Below are positions 14,995 through 24,157 of a DNA stretch of 40,573 nt, piece by piece; position 1 is the first letter of the stretch; each line of letters opens with the position of its first letter. The position numbers and the translations under genes were made by a program. This stretch comes from an uncultured Acidobacteriota bacterium (GTDB lineage Bacteria > Acidobacteriota > Thermoanaerobaculia > Gp7-AA8). The notes under the pieces are model-generated. The model did not search any database, was not told the DNA's origin, and worked only from the letters and a program-made list of their open reading frames with translations. The stretch spans positions 104,917 to 145,489 of the forward strand of contig CALMZP010000167.1 in NCBI GenBank assembly GCA_937870635.1, written 5' to 3'.

Positions 14995-16701
14995 ATGTCG
15001 AATCGCAGTCTGGTTGCACTAGTGCTGTCTTTGTCGATCCTGACGCCGGTGATGGCGCAGATCACGGCTGCCTCGGCGGCGAACGCCGAGATCGAAGGCG
15101 GCACGCCGGCGTACGTGAAAGAAGAGACGCCCGAGCAGCGCCGCGCGCGTGTCGGTGAAGTGGATCCGGGCACGAATCCCGATCCGAAGGCGGAGTTCAG
15201 CCGCTTCGGGAAGAAGTGGAAGATCGAGCGGTACGAGCGCGAGTGGGCTGCATACGACGCGGCGCCCGGCTACGTTCGTCCGATGGCCATGGTCAACTTC
15301 GCGTTCGAGATCTACCAGCAGAACGAGAAGTACGTGTGGGTCTGGGTCCCGACGCAGGATGAGCTCGCGATCGCCGCGCAGGCTCCGCCTCCCGTCGAGC
15401 AGCGCTCGAAGTTCACCGAGCCGCAGCTCGCGTACCTGCGGCGCGTCGCGCCTGAGTTCATGGAGCTGACGCCGGCGCCGGTCGACAAGGTCGTTCGATT
15501 CGAGGCTTCGATGAAGGGGCTTCCGCAGGAAGGATCGTGGCGGAACTCGGCCGCCTTTGCCGACATGAACGGCGATGGCCACGTCGACATCATCGCTCCG
15601 CCCGAGCGCGGAACGCGCTCGGTCATGCCCGCGATCTTTCTCGGAGACGGGAAGGGGACCTGGACTCCGTGGGGCGCAGCCGTATGGCCATATCTCGTGC
15701 AGTACGGAAATGTCGTGGCGGCGGACTTCAACGGCGACAAGATCATGGATCTCGCGTTCGGCCAGCATCTGACGGGACCGCGCGTGCTCCTGCATGACGG
15801 CAAGGGGCGGTTCACCGACTCGAGCAACGGCCTCGCAAACGATCGCTTCCCGACGCGCCGCGTCGTGGCGGCGGACGTGGATGGCGACAAGGACATCGAT
15901 CTTCTGGCGCTGTACGAAGGTCCCGCGCCTGGCGTGCAGATCCACAATTCGAGAGTGCGCGCCTACATCAACGAGAAGAACGGATCGGAGTGGAGGATGG
16001 TGGGAGCCTCGAAAGACGCGGATCTCGTGTCGGGGGACTGGCTGGCGGTGGGCCGGTTCAACCGGGACAAGTATCCGGACTTCGTCAGCTCGAACCATTA
16101 CTTCCAGCGTCCGGAGACGCTCTACACGAGCGACGGCGCGGCGAAATGGAAGCTGGTCGACTGGCAGGACGGCGTACTCGTCCCGTATCTCTCCGTCTAC
16201 ACGGCCGTCGCCGCGGGACGGTTCGGCTCGCGCGATCTCGACGACGCGATCATGGCCTATCACCGCGCCTGGCCTGCCGATGTGGAGCAGGAGTTCGTGA
16301 AGAACCCGCCCATCACGTCACTCGTCGGCATCGACCGCATTTCGTTTGCCGGCAAGATTCCCACGCGCACGCCGATCATGCGGTTCGAGGGAACGCGTCC
16401 GATCTCGGGCCTCGCCGCCGCCGATTTCGACGGTGACGGGAAGAACGACATTCTCTTCACGCGGCACAATCCGCGCGAGGCCGTGCTGCTGCTCGGGGAC
16501 GGGAAGGGTGGGTTCAGGCGGGCGACGGTGGAAGGGCTGGAGCTGCTGGAGAATCCGAACTACGACATCAACATCGGTGATGTCAATCGCGACGGCCGTC
16601 CCGATGTTCTGGTGCTGCACGAGTCGAACTCGGAATCGCCGTTCGGGAAGCAGAATGGAGCGATTCGTTTCTTTCTGAACCGCGGACCGGCGAAGAAATA
16701 G
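14995..16701 (+). CDS. secreted FG-GAP/VCBS-repeat propeller protein
   Basis: 568 residues with a signal peptide (SLVALVLSLSILTPVMA). From about residue 185 onward there are six FG-GAP type calcium-loop motifs: DMNGDGHVD (about 189), DFNGDKIMD (243), DVDGDKDID (293), FNRDKYPD (355), DFDGDGKND (477) and DVNRDGRPD (529). These imply an integrin-like beta propeller. The region before them (residues 30-180) is a separate domain I do not recognise. ATG 14995 has AGGAGA 5 nt upstream; it follows the export permease by 21 bp and is probably co-transcribed. A role in surface adhesion or glycan binding is inference. Confidence 0.88.
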   Translation: MSNRSLVALVLSLSILTPVMAQITAASAANAEIEGGTPAYVKEETPEQRRARVGEVDPGTNPDPKAEFSRFGKKWKIERYEREWAAYDAAPGYVRPMAMVNFAFEIYQQNEKYVWVWVPTQDELAIAAQAPPPVEQRSKFTEPQLAYLRRVAPEFMELTPAPVDKVVRFEASMKGLPQEGSWRNSAAFADMNGDGHVDIIAPPERGTRSVMPAIFLGDGKGTWTPWGAAVWPYLVQYGNVVAADFNGDKIMDLAFGQHLTGPRVLLHDGKGRFTDSSNGLANDRFPTRRVVAADVDGDKDIDLLALYEGPAPGVQIHNSRVRAYINEKNGSEWRMVGASKDADLVSGDWLAVGRFNRDKYPDFVSSNHYFQRPETLYTSDGAAKWKLVDWQDGVLVPYLSVYTAVAAGRFGSRDLDDAIMAYHRAWPADVEQEFVKNPPITSLVGIDRISFAGKIPTRTPIMRFEGTRPISGLAAADFDGDGKNDILFTRHNPREAVLLLGDGKGGFRRATVEGLELLENPNYDINIGDVNRDGRPDVLVLHESNSESPFGKQNGAIRFFLNRGPAKK

Positions 16702-16731
16702 CCGCCGCGCGAGAGAAGTGTGAAATGATGT

Positions 16732-16759
16732 GGGGCGCCGCAAGGCGCCCCTTGTTTTT
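16732..16759 (+). terminator. rho-independent terminator after the FG-GAP gene
   Basis: 8-bp stem GGGGCGCC/GGCGCCCC with GCAA tetraloop (16732-16751), followed by TTGTTTTT. It lies 30 bp after the stop codon. Confidence 0.88.
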
Positions 16760-16875
16760 CGATGTGAGGTCTGACTGACCTCTGTTCATGCGGCATCGGC
16801 TTTGAATGCGACGCTCGGCTGCGGCCCCCCGGAGCGATGGTCCACGGGCCTATGCGGAAACGTCATAAAAATCTC

Positions 16876-16904
16876 TTGACTCAGTCTGGCTTTGCCCATA
16901 GAGT
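16876..16904 (+). promoter_or_regulatory. sigma-70-type promoter of the secreted 541-residue protein
   Basis: TTGACT at 16876-16881 and TAGAGT at 16899-16904 with exactly 17 bp between them. It is the best complete promoter in the window and lies 130 bp before the next start codon, in a 332-bp gap between a terminator and that gene. Confidence 0.75.
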
Positions 16905-16910
16905 ACGCCG

Positions 16911-17033
16911 AGTTAAAGACTACAGCTCTAGGGAAAGAAATCTGGCGCGGGAGGTGGTCATATCGCCGACAAAGGCTGATCAGACATCCTCATTGAGTAC
17001 CAAGGCAACCTAAATTTGTGTAGGAGATATCGA
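16911..17033 (+). other. predicted 5' untranslated leader
   Basis: About 120 nt between the expected transcription start (near 16911) and the ATG at 17034. It holds the ribosome site AGGAGA at 17022-17027 and a possible short GGCG/CGCC hairpin near 16942-16970. I compared it by eye with common riboswitch cores (including the GEMM c-di-GMP type) and saw no match. Bases 16760-16875 of the same gap show nothing recognisable. Confidence 0.45.
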
Positions 17034-18659
17034 ATGAAAAAGACTCTGATTCTAGCGATGGCGATCACCCTCGTTCTGACGGGTTCGCTGTTCGCAGCGA
17101 ATCGTCGTTTGGTCGCTGAGCCGAACGCCACGTTCACACCGGGCGTTGGCATCGGCGGCATCGGCGTCGCGGGCGCAGGCCCGACGACGACCAACAACGA
17201 CGACACGTGCGACATCGGTACGACCCCGGCAGCGACGCTGCTGCTTCCGTACTTCCGTGTCAACACGACCGACCTGAACACGATCTTCACGATCGTGAAC
17301 ACGTCGCCCCAGGCCCAGATCGCCCACGTCACCGTGTGGACCGACTGGTCCTTCCCGGTCCTCGACTTCAACGTCTACCTGACCGGTTACGACGTCCAGG
17401 GCCTCAGCCTCCGCGACATCATCTTCAATGGTGTCATCGCTCCGACGGCCACTGCCGGCGTCGCGGGCACCACGGACACGGGCTCCACGAGCTCGGGCAC
17501 GGGCCTCTCGCCGTACGGCGGGCTGTCTGACCGCACCGCGCGTCCGAACCCGAACTTCGCGGGCGACAAGGGCTCAACGGCTCTTGGCTGCTCGAACCTC
17601 CCGGGCTCCATCGGCCCGACCCTGACGACTGCCATTCAGAACGCGCTGGTCAACGGCACGTACGTGATCCCGGGCATCGTCGAGTCGTGCACCGCGGCCC
17701 AGCGTGTTGGTACCGCGGCCGGAACGGATGCGCTGCATCCGGCGAACACCGCCGTCGGCTACGTCACCATCGACGTTGCCAACAAGTGCTCGCTCCGCCT
17801 CCCGACCGACACCGCGTACTTCCGCACGGACATCCTGTTCGACAACACCCTCACGGGCGACTACGAGACGTTTGACGCCTCGGCGGCTTCGAACTACGCG
17901 GGTGGTACTCCGCTCGTTCACATCCGCGCCATCCCCGAGGGCGGCGCTGCCGGCGTTCTGCCGGCCGGCACCGCGGCCGCGACCAACCTTCCCTTCACGT
18001 TCTACAGCCGCTACCAGGCTGTGGCCGCGGGTGAAGACGTCCGCTTCGCAGTGTTCGATCGCCGTCAGCCGCTTCCGGCTCAGTGGGCCGCCCGCTTCAC
18101 GCAGGGTGGTGGTCTGAGCACCTCGTTCAACATCTGGCGTGAAGGTGTCACGGGCAACACGACCTGCGGCAACGCCTCGCTCAACGCCGCGCTCTCGATC
18201 GCTGAGATCGTCCGCTTCGACGAGCACGAGAACTTCACGACCTTCGCGGGTGCCGGTGGCGTTTCGCCGTCGACCCCGGCGGGTTCGCGCCTCAATGAAG
18301 CTTCCCGCGTTCCGGTCACCAGCTCGGTCTTCCCGGCCCAGCCTGGTACTGCCGGTGACGTCGGTGGCTGGATGTACCTCAACCTCGACAACGGGTCGCC
18401 GGTTCAGGACGTGACGGGTCTCGGTCTCGCGACCAACAACCCGCTCTATCCGACGACCGCGTTCGGTGGTCCGACGGTTGGCCGTCCGAGCCAGAACTGG
18501 ATCGTCGTCTCGATGACCGGTTCGGGTGCTTCGGCCGGTGCGCTCTCGGTTGACTTCGACGCGACCTGGCTTGGCAACGGCTGCTCGCCGGTTGCTGGTC
18601 AGAGCCCGGCGAACGGCGGCGCGGATCCGATCGGACCGGCCCCGAACGTCAACCCGTAA
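17034..18659 (+). CDS. abundant secreted protein, unknown family
   Basis: 541 residues with a signal peptide (MKKTLILAMAITLVLTGSLFA). The mature part starts with a Gly/Ala-rich stretch and then a domain with DDTCDIGTTPAATLLLPYFR, IFTIVNTSPQAQIAHVTVWT, and DFNVYLTGYDVQGLSLRDII, which reads as beta-sandwich. Six or so single cysteines could form disulfides. I recognise no named function. Signs of high expression: near-consensus promoter, good ribosome site (AGGAGA), strong bias to a few C-ending codons, and a very strong terminator. The gene stands alone between two other exported-protein genes. A structural envelope or S-layer-like role is possible but unproven. Confidence 0.88.
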   Translation: MKKTLILAMAITLVLTGSLFAANRRLVAEPNATFTPGVGIGGIGVAGAGPTTTNNDDTCDIGTTPAATLLLPYFRVNTTDLNTIFTIVNTSPQAQIAHVTVWTDWSFPVLDFNVYLTGYDVQGLSLRDIIFNGVIAPTATAGVAGTTDTGSTSSGTGLSPYGGLSDRTARPNPNFAGDKGSTALGCSNLPGSIGPTLTTAIQNALVNGTYVIPGIVESCTAAQRVGTAAGTDALHPANTAVGYVTIDVANKCSLRLPTDTAYFRTDILFDNTLTGDYETFDASAASNYAGGTPLVHIRAIPEGGAAGVLPAGTAAATNLPFTFYSRYQAVAAGEDVRFAVFDRRQPLPAQWAARFTQGGGLSTSFNIWREGVTGNTTCGNASLNAALSIAEIVRFDEHENFTTFAGAGGVSPSTPAGSRLNEASRVPVTSSVFPAQPGTAGDVGGWMYLNLDNGSPVQDVTGLGLATNNPLYPTTAFGGPTVGRPSQNWIVVSMTGSGASAGALSVDFDATWLGNGCSPVAGQSPANGGADPIGPAPNVNP

Positions 18660-18684
18660 TCCTCGCTACACGCAGTACGCGAAA

Positions 18685-18716
18685 GCGGGCCGGTTCGCCG
18701 GCCCGCTTTTTTTTTC
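18685..18716 (+). terminator. strong rho-independent terminator with UUCG loop
   Basis: 10-bp stem AGCGGGCCGG/CCGGCCCGCT around the extra-stable TTCG tetraloop (18685-18708) and eight Ts. It lies 25 bp after the stop of the secreted-protein gene. Confidence 0.93.
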
Positions 18717-18814
18717 CCTGGCAGTTTCGAGCGGGAAGCATCCCGGTCCAAAGTCAGTTCTCCGGCAGGTGATCAAGGTCCAAATTACCCGCTTCCATTT
18801 TTCCGGTTCGCTCT

Positions 18815-18820
18815 TATAAT
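18815..18820 (+). promoter_or_regulatory. -10 box for the PKD protein gene
   Basis: Perfect TATAAT in a locally AT-rich stretch 54 bp before the GTG start at 18874. The -35 is weak (TTCCAT at 18793-18798, 16 bp spacing). Confidence 0.55.
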
Positions 18821-18873
18821 AACTACGGCGGCGCGTGCGTCGGTCCCACACAATTTCCTGGGAGGGTGCAGTT

Positions 18874-21800
18874 GTGAAGAAACTACTTTCAGTCGCGGCA
18901 TTCCTGTTGTGCTTTGCAGGCTCTCTGTACGCAGAGGGGTACCTCTATCCAACAGGCCCGGCCGGCGGCCCACCGCAATCGTGTCCCGGTTGCCCGGCCC
19001 CGCGCACGTCGGACAACTCCACGACTCTGGAGAAGGTGTGGCCGTACGCGGATCCGATCGTCGGGTTCCACCGCTTCCTCGACTCGCTCTGGATCAAGGA
19101 CTGGCAGCAGCCGATTCGTACGGCTCGCGCCTTCCGGGCCACGGTCGTTCCCTCCCGCGGTCGAATCTACATGCGTATCGGCGGCGGCATGCTCGCTGCC
19201 TACGACATGAACGAGTTCCCCAAGAGACTGGCGCGGCGCGAGGAGCTCATGGCCGGCGCCCGTCGCACTACCCTCACCGGCGCCTTCGAAGGTTACGATC
19301 TCTATCTCCGCCCCGATAAGTACTTCTACGCGGAAAACAAGAGCACCGGCTGGACGACGCCGATCACCGACGGCCAGGAACGCCTCATGGCGTTCGACTA
19401 CGACGATCGCGGCTACGTCTACCTCGCCTACAGCCACTTCGGGTGGGGCATCGTCAAGGACAACGGCGCCAGCGACGGCAACCTCATGCAGAGCGTCAAG
19501 CAGATGTATGGGGATGTCACCAACAACATCGCCCCCAACAACATCTTCGTCCTCAAGGTCAACAGCCGGTACTACGCATTCGTCTTCGAGCAGGGCCAGG
19601 GCCAGCAGATGCAGGTGTGGGACGTCACGACGCCTGAAGCCCCGGTCCGCCAGGGCAACGCGGACATGCAGGTGAACAAGTTCGCGAAGATCGGTGACTA
19701 CTTTGCGGTCGTCCGCAACTTCACCGTCGAGGTCTACACGAACAGCGGTTTCCTTTCCAAGCAGCCGCCGATCTACACCGTCCAGCGCGGAAACGACATG
19801 TACTGGACGGTGGGCACAGACGGGACGCGGTTCTACGCCGCCAAACAGATGTCGAGCGGGAAGCTCGCCATCACCACCATCAACATCAATAACGGTTCGG
19901 TGTCCGAGTTCACCACGACTCCGGGCGGCAACATGAACCCGACTCAGCTCGAGGCTCATGACGGATATCTCACTGTTTACGGCGGCTCGGACCTGGGAAC
20001 CGATGTGTTCCTGTTCAAGCTCCTCGATGGAACACCGGAAAAGATCGACCTCAATCAGTGGGTGACGAAGTACTACAACGCACCCCCGACCGGTTATGTG
20101 CGGCCGCCCTCGGACCAGACGACCTTCTACCATGCCGCTCCGCTGAAAGTGGACGGCAAGGTTTACATCATCATGTCGATCTACGGACTCGGCGACGTCA
20201 TCGAGATCAAGTCCGCCGACGGGATCGTCGCGTCGCGCGTCGGGGCTCATGCCACGGGCGACGTCTTCTACGGCGACACCGTGGACTTCAGCGCCAGCAC
20301 CGCCGTCGGTGCTCCGGCCAAACAGGTCACCTGGGACTTCGGCAACCCCGAAGGCGCGCAGGTCAACAGCGCGGTCACGACGACGCCGGGAACGACCAGC
20401 CACACCTACTCCGGCATCACCTCGACCGTCCCGGTCACCCGCACCGTGTGGGCGCGCGCATCAGGCGCGGAGTCGTCCGTCAGCGTCACCCTCAAGCCGC
20501 CCACCGCCCGCTTCCGGATTCTCGGATCGACCGATCTTCTCTTCACGCAGCCCAACGCCAGCTCGCCCGCGCCGATCGTTCTCGGCGACGTCTTCGTCGA
20601 CGTTTCCGACGGCGATGTCACCGGCCATCTCACGACGTGGAATCTCGATGGTGTCTCCTCCGTGAAGACCGCGGGGTCGTCGCAGGATGTGGGCGGATGC
20701 GGTCAGCACACTCTGCATTTCACCGCGAACTACGGCGTGGTGAACGGCAATCTCGTCACCGGCAGCTACCCGCTGACGATCTCGCCCCTCGTTTACTCGG
20801 TCCGCCCCTTCGCAGCAGCGATGACGGGCCCGGTCAGTCTCGGGAACTCTCTGCAGTTCACCAGCGCCGGGCGTCCCTCCACAGCGCACCCGAGCACCTC
20901 CCTGATCAACCAATGGGATCTCGTCGATGCGAACAATCAGGTTCTCGTCGCCGGTCCCGCGAATGCCACGAGTTGGGCGATCGACAAGATCAACATCCGT
21001 CCCAACTCGCGCGTCCGTCTCAAGGTGACATCCTCCATCGTTCCGACGGGCGCATGCGCATCGATGACCGAGAGCGTCGCTTACTCCGATGTTCTCAACC
21101 CGCCGGATCCGGTCATCGGCGGCGGTTGCTCCACTTCTGCCGGCGATCCGCCGTGCAACTTCACGGCTACCTCGGCTGGAGGATCCAACGCTTCGCTCTG
21201 GACGAATGAATGGAGTGTCACCGGCGGGCCTGCCACACCATCCAGCGGCACCGGCTCCACGTTCTCTCCGACCTTCACCTCCACCGCGACCTACACGGTG
21301 ACGCTCAAGTCGACCAATGCCATCGGATCGGTCACCGTGTCGAAGTCTGTGCCGGCGGTTGCCGCTTCGCTCTGCCCGGCCATGGTCCCGGGCGTCAACA
21401 TCTTCGTCAAGTTCAATGGCAGCACCTGCTCGCAGGGCGGCGGAAGCTGCGTCCCCGGCGAACCGCTGACCTTCGATGTCGGCACGTTCCTCAACTACAA
21501 CCTCGGCTGCGCCACGCACACGTACCAGTGGAACGTGGCCGGTACACCGTCGAACCAGAAGAGCTTCTCACTGGCCCTTCCCTCGGGCTCGCATACGGCT
21601 TCCGTCATCGTCAGCAACGGTGCTGAGACGAAGACCCTGACCGCAACTGTCAACGTGGGTCAGATCATCCAGCCGCCTCCGCCGCCTCCTCCTCCACCGC
21701 CTCCGCCACCACCCGGCGGCTGCGGCACGATGAACAACAGCAACGTGTTCGTCACGTTCGCCAACACCGGCGGCACGTGCAACGAGAACAACCCGAACTG

Positions 21801-22707
21801 CCCGGCCAATCAGCAGATCACGTTCACCGCTGGAGCGTCGCAGTTCGCCGGCTATAGCTTCGCCTGCGCCACGCACGGCTTCAACTGGTCGATCGAAGGT
21901 CAGACCAAGACCGGCCAGAGCGTGACCCACACGTTCACGACGTCCGGCCCGAAGACGGTCTCGCTCACGATCAGCAACGGTTCCCAGCAGTTCACGACCG
22001 GCGCGACGGTGACCATCACCGGCGGCGGCGGGCCGACTCCGCCGCCTCCGCCTCCTCCACCGCCGCCTCCCTCGGGCTCCTGCGGCACGATGACGGCGAC
22101 CAACGTCTTCATCACGTTCGCTGCCCCGGGCGGGACATGCAACGAGATGAACCCGACCAACTGCCCGTCGAACCAGGAGATCGTCTTCGTGGCCGGCGCC
22201 TCGTCGTTCGGCACGGGCGGATACAACTTCTCGTGCGCCAACCATTCGTTCACCTGGACGATCGACGGCCAGACAAAGTCCGGTCAGACCGTCGGTCACA
22301 CGTTTACCTCGCAGGGTCAGAAGACCGTCAACCTCAGCATCAGCAACGGCACGCAGACCTTCCCGGTCTCGGCTACGCTGGTCGTGGGGGCGGGGGGGAT
22401 TCCGGCCACGCCGGACTTCACGATCGACATCGTGAAGTCGGTCCTGGTGCCGGGTACCTCGATCTTCAAGTTCGAACCCCTGATCAATCCGGTCGAGGCG
22501 AAGGCATCGATCCACACCTACGCCTGGAACTTCGGCGATGGCAAACCGGTCCTCGAGGTTCGCACTTCGGATCCGGTGTTCCACGAGTACATCCCGGCAT
22601 GCCCGACCTGCAAGGTCACGCTGACGGTGTACGACTCGTCAAACAAGCCCCTGGCAACGGTGACGGAGTCTCTGACACAGGGCCGGCGCCGCAGCGCAGG
22701 CCACTGA
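18874..22707 (+). CDS. large secreted PKD-domain protein with polyproline hinges
   Basis: 1277 residues from GTG 18874, chosen because GGGAGG lies 8 nt upstream and the product then begins with a clean signal peptide (MKKLLSVAAFLLCFAGSLYA). Residues about 30-440 form a repeat-rich beta domain, possibly a propeller. PKD/Ig-like modules follow (first WDFGNPEG near 490, last YAWNFGDG near 1215). Three related cysteine-containing modules (starting near residues 840, 950 and 1070, each with a core like CATHTYQWN, CATHGFNWS or CANHSFTWT) are joined by hinges of 14 (21673-21714) and 11 (22039-22071) prolines. There is no C-terminal sorting motif or membrane anchor. Likely a surface or extracellular carbohydrate- or protein-binding protein. 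Confidence 0.9.
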   Translation: MKKLLSVAAFLLCFAGSLYAEGYLYPTGPAGGPPQSCPGCPAPRTSDNSTTLEKVWPYADPIVGFHRFLDSLWIKDWQQPIRTARAFRATVVPSRGRIYMRIGGGMLAAYDMNEFPKRLARREELMAGARRTTLTGAFEGYDLYLRPDKYFYAENKSTGWTTPITDGQERLMAFDYDDRGYVYLAYSHFGWGIVKDNGASDGNLMQSVKQMYGDVTNNIAPNNIFVLKVNSRYYAFVFEQGQGQQMQVWDVTTPEAPVRQGNADMQVNKFAKIGDYFAVVRNFTVEVYTNSGFLSKQPPIYTVQRGNDMYWTVGTDGTRFYAAKQMSSGKLAITTININNGSVSEFTTTPGGNMNPTQLEAHDGYLTVYGGSDLGTDVFLFKLLDGTPEKIDLNQWVTKYYNAPPTGYVRPPSDQTTFYHAAPLKVDGKVYIIMSIYGLGDVIEIKSADGIVASRVGAHATGDVFYGDTVDFSASTAVGAPAKQVTWDFGNPEGAQVNSAVTTTPGTTSHTYSGITSTVPVTRTVWARASGAESSVSVTLKPPTARFRILGSTDLLFTQPNASSPAPIVLGDVFVDVSDGDVTGHLTTWNLDGVSSVKTAGSSQDVGGCGQHTLHFTANYGVVNGNLVTGSYPLTISPLVYSVRPFAAAMTGPVSLGNSLQFTSAGRPSTAHPSTSLINQWDLVDANNQVLVAGPANATSWAIDKINIRPNSRVRLKVTSSIVPTGACASMTESVAYSDVLNPPDPVIGGGCSTSAGDPPCNFTATSAGGSNASLWTNEWSVTGGPATPSSGTGSTFSPTFTSTATYTVTLKSTNAIGSVTVSKSVPAVAASLCPAMVPGVNIFVKFNGSTCSQGGGSCVPGEPLTFDVGTFLNYNLGCATHTYQWNVAGTPSNQKSFSLALPSGSHTASVIVSNGAETKTLTATVNVGQIIQPPPPPPPPPPPPPPGGCGTMNNSNVFVTFANTGGTCNENNPNCPANQQITFTAGASQFAGYSFACATHGFNWSIEGQTKTGQSVTHTFTTSGPKTVSLTISNGSQQFTTGATVTITGGGGPTPPPPPPPPPPPSGSCGTMTATNVFITFAAPGGTCNEMNPTNCPSNQEIVFVAGASSFGTGGYNFSCANHSFTWTIDGQTKSGQTVGHTFTSQGQKTVNLSISNGTQTFPVSATLVVGAGGIPATPDFTIDIVKSVLVPGTSIFKFEPLINPVEAKASIHTYAWNFGDGKPVLEVRTSDPVFHEYIPACPTCKVTLTVYDSSNKPLATVTESLTQGRRRSAGH

Positions 22708-22732
22708 GCTCTTCTAACAGCGGTATTAAGAA

Positions 22733-22764
22733 ATGGCGGGCCCTCGGGCCCGCCATAATTTTTT
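22733..22764 (+). terminator. rho-independent terminator after the PKD gene
   Basis: Stem of about 10-11 bp, ATGGCGGGCC/GGCCCGCCAT type (22733-22756), followed by AATTTTTT. Its T-tract runs directly into the left arm of the dispersed inverted repeat at 22765. Confidence 0.9.
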
Positions 22765-22924
22765 ATCCCGAGCGAAGCGAGGGATCTCCGGAAGCACCGC
22801 CGGGATCGAGCCCAGCGGGGCGAGACCGCCCGCCGCTCCACTCGCCTCAGCTGTGGCAGGACGAGTGCCCTCTCTATGATCAGCTCTGCCGGTGGTTCCG
22901 GAGATCCCTCGCTTCGCTCGGGAT
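22765..22924. repeat. dispersed inverted-repeat element, copy 3
   Basis: Left arm 22765-22791 and right arm 22898-22924 are identical to the 27-bp arms of the element between nuoJ and nuoK. The complementarity extends inward with mismatches (CCGGAAGCACCG against CGGTGGTTCCGG). The 106-bp centre differs from the other copies. It occupies the whole gap between a terminator and the wzt-type gene and ends 12 bp before that start codon. Confidence 0.92.
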
Positions 22925-22936
22925 AAACTACTTGTG

Positions 22937-24157
22937 ATGCCACCCGCTGTCCGTGCTTCCGGCCTGACCAAGCACTACGCCGTCTATCGACGGCCGGCGG
23001 ACCGTCTCATCGAGATCCTCAGCCGGCGGTCGCGCCACAAGACCTTCACGGCTCTGCAGGACGTGACGTTCGAAGTCGAGGCGGGGGAAACGGTCGGGGT
23101 CATCGGGCAGAACGGCGCGGGCAAGAGCACCCTCCTCAAGCTTCTCTGCGGGGTGACGCAACCGACCTCGGGGACGCTTCAAACGCGGGGCACCATCGCC
23201 TCGATCCTCGAGCTGGGCACCGGGTTTCACCCGGAGTTCACGGGCCGCGACAACGCCGGCCTGAACGCGGCCATCCTTGGACTCTCCGCTGACCAGGTGA
23301 AGGCGGCTCTGCCGGCGATCATCGAATTCTCGGAGCTCGGGTCGTTCATCGATCAGCCGGTCAAAACGTACTCGTCCGGCATGTACATGCGCCTGGCGTT
23401 CTCGGTCGCAGTGAACGTCGATCCCGACATCCTCGTGATCGACGAAGCCCTGGCCGTCGGCGACGGCCACTTTCAGAAAAAGTGCATCGACCGGATCCGC
23501 GAGTTTCAGGAGAAGGAGAAGACGATCCTTTTCTGTTCACACGCGCTCTACTACGTCACCTCGATCTGCAAACGGACGCTCTGGCTCGATCACGGCCGCG
23601 CGATGCGGTACGGCCCGTCGGTTGACGTCGTGCACGAGTACGAGCGGTTTCTCCTCGAGCGCGATCGCAGCCATCCCGCCAGCGAGCCCGCGGAGCCGAC
23701 GGTCACGCCGGTTCGAATCGCGGAGATCGAGGTCCTCGATCGCGCAGGTGAGCGCTCGCGAGAGTTCCGCCGCGGAGACGACATCGTCGTCCGCTTGCGC
23801 ATCGCCTCGGAAAATCCTGCGCAGCCGATTCACGTGATCGTGGGAGTGAGCCGGTCTGCCGACGATCTGCAGTGTTTCGCCGTTGGGACCCACCAGGACG
23901 GCCTGCCGCCGCTCTCCGGCCGATCGGAGTACGAGCTTCATCTGAAGCTGAGCGATGTCCCGCTGCAGCGCGGCGATTACAGCATCATCGCCTACGTGGG
24001 TGATGAGCATGCGATGACGGCGTTCGACCGTCGCGATCTGGTGCCGGGGTTCACGATCGCCAGCGACCGGTTCGACATCGGCCTGATCTCGGTGCGACAC
24101 CGGTGGGATTCGGCCGCCGTCGGCGCGAGCGAAGGGACGCCCGCCGCGAGACGATGA
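22937..24157 (+). CDS. ABC transporter ATP-binding protein of polysaccharide export (Wzt type, with C-terminal domain)
   Basis: 406 residues from ATG 22937. The nucleotide-binding domain shows Walker A GQNGAGKST (57-65), the signature YSSGMYMRLAF (from 145) and Walker B DILVIDEALAVGD (from 164, Glu170 catalytic). GTIASILELGTGFHPEFTGR is the segment typical of O-antigen and teichoic-acid exporters. Residues about 270-395 are a beta-rich extra domain in the position of the Wzt C-terminal glycan-binding domain. The likely partner is the permease at 14197. A possible -10 (TAAACT) ends 7 nt before the ATG and no ribosome site is seen. The stop overlaps the next gene as ATGA. Confidence 0.92.
   Translation: MPPAVRASGLTKHYAVYRRPADRLIEILSRRSRHKTFTALQDVTFEVEAGETVGVIGQNGAGKSTLLKLLCGVTQPTSGTLQTRGTIASILELGTGFHPEFTGRDNAGLNAAILGLSADQVKAALPAIIEFSELGSFIDQPVKTYSSGMYMRLAFSVAVNVDPDILVIDEALAVGDGHFQKKCIDRIREFQEKEKTILFCSHALYYVTSICKRTLWLDHGRAMRYGPSVDVVHEYERFLLERDRSHPASEPAEPTVTPVRIAEIEVLDRAGERSREFRRGDDIVVRLRIASENPAQPIHVIVGVSRSADDLQCFAVGTHQDGLPPLSGRSEYELHLKLSDVPLQRGDYSIIAYVGDEHAMTAFDRRDLVPGFTIASDRFDIGLISVRHRWDSAAVGASEGTPAARR

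Noticed and set aside
16911-17033. Riboswitch in the leader of the secreted-protein gene
   Set aside because: Checked by eye against the GEMM-type and other common cores. Only a weak short hairpin is visible and nothing in the gene suggests a metabolite signal.
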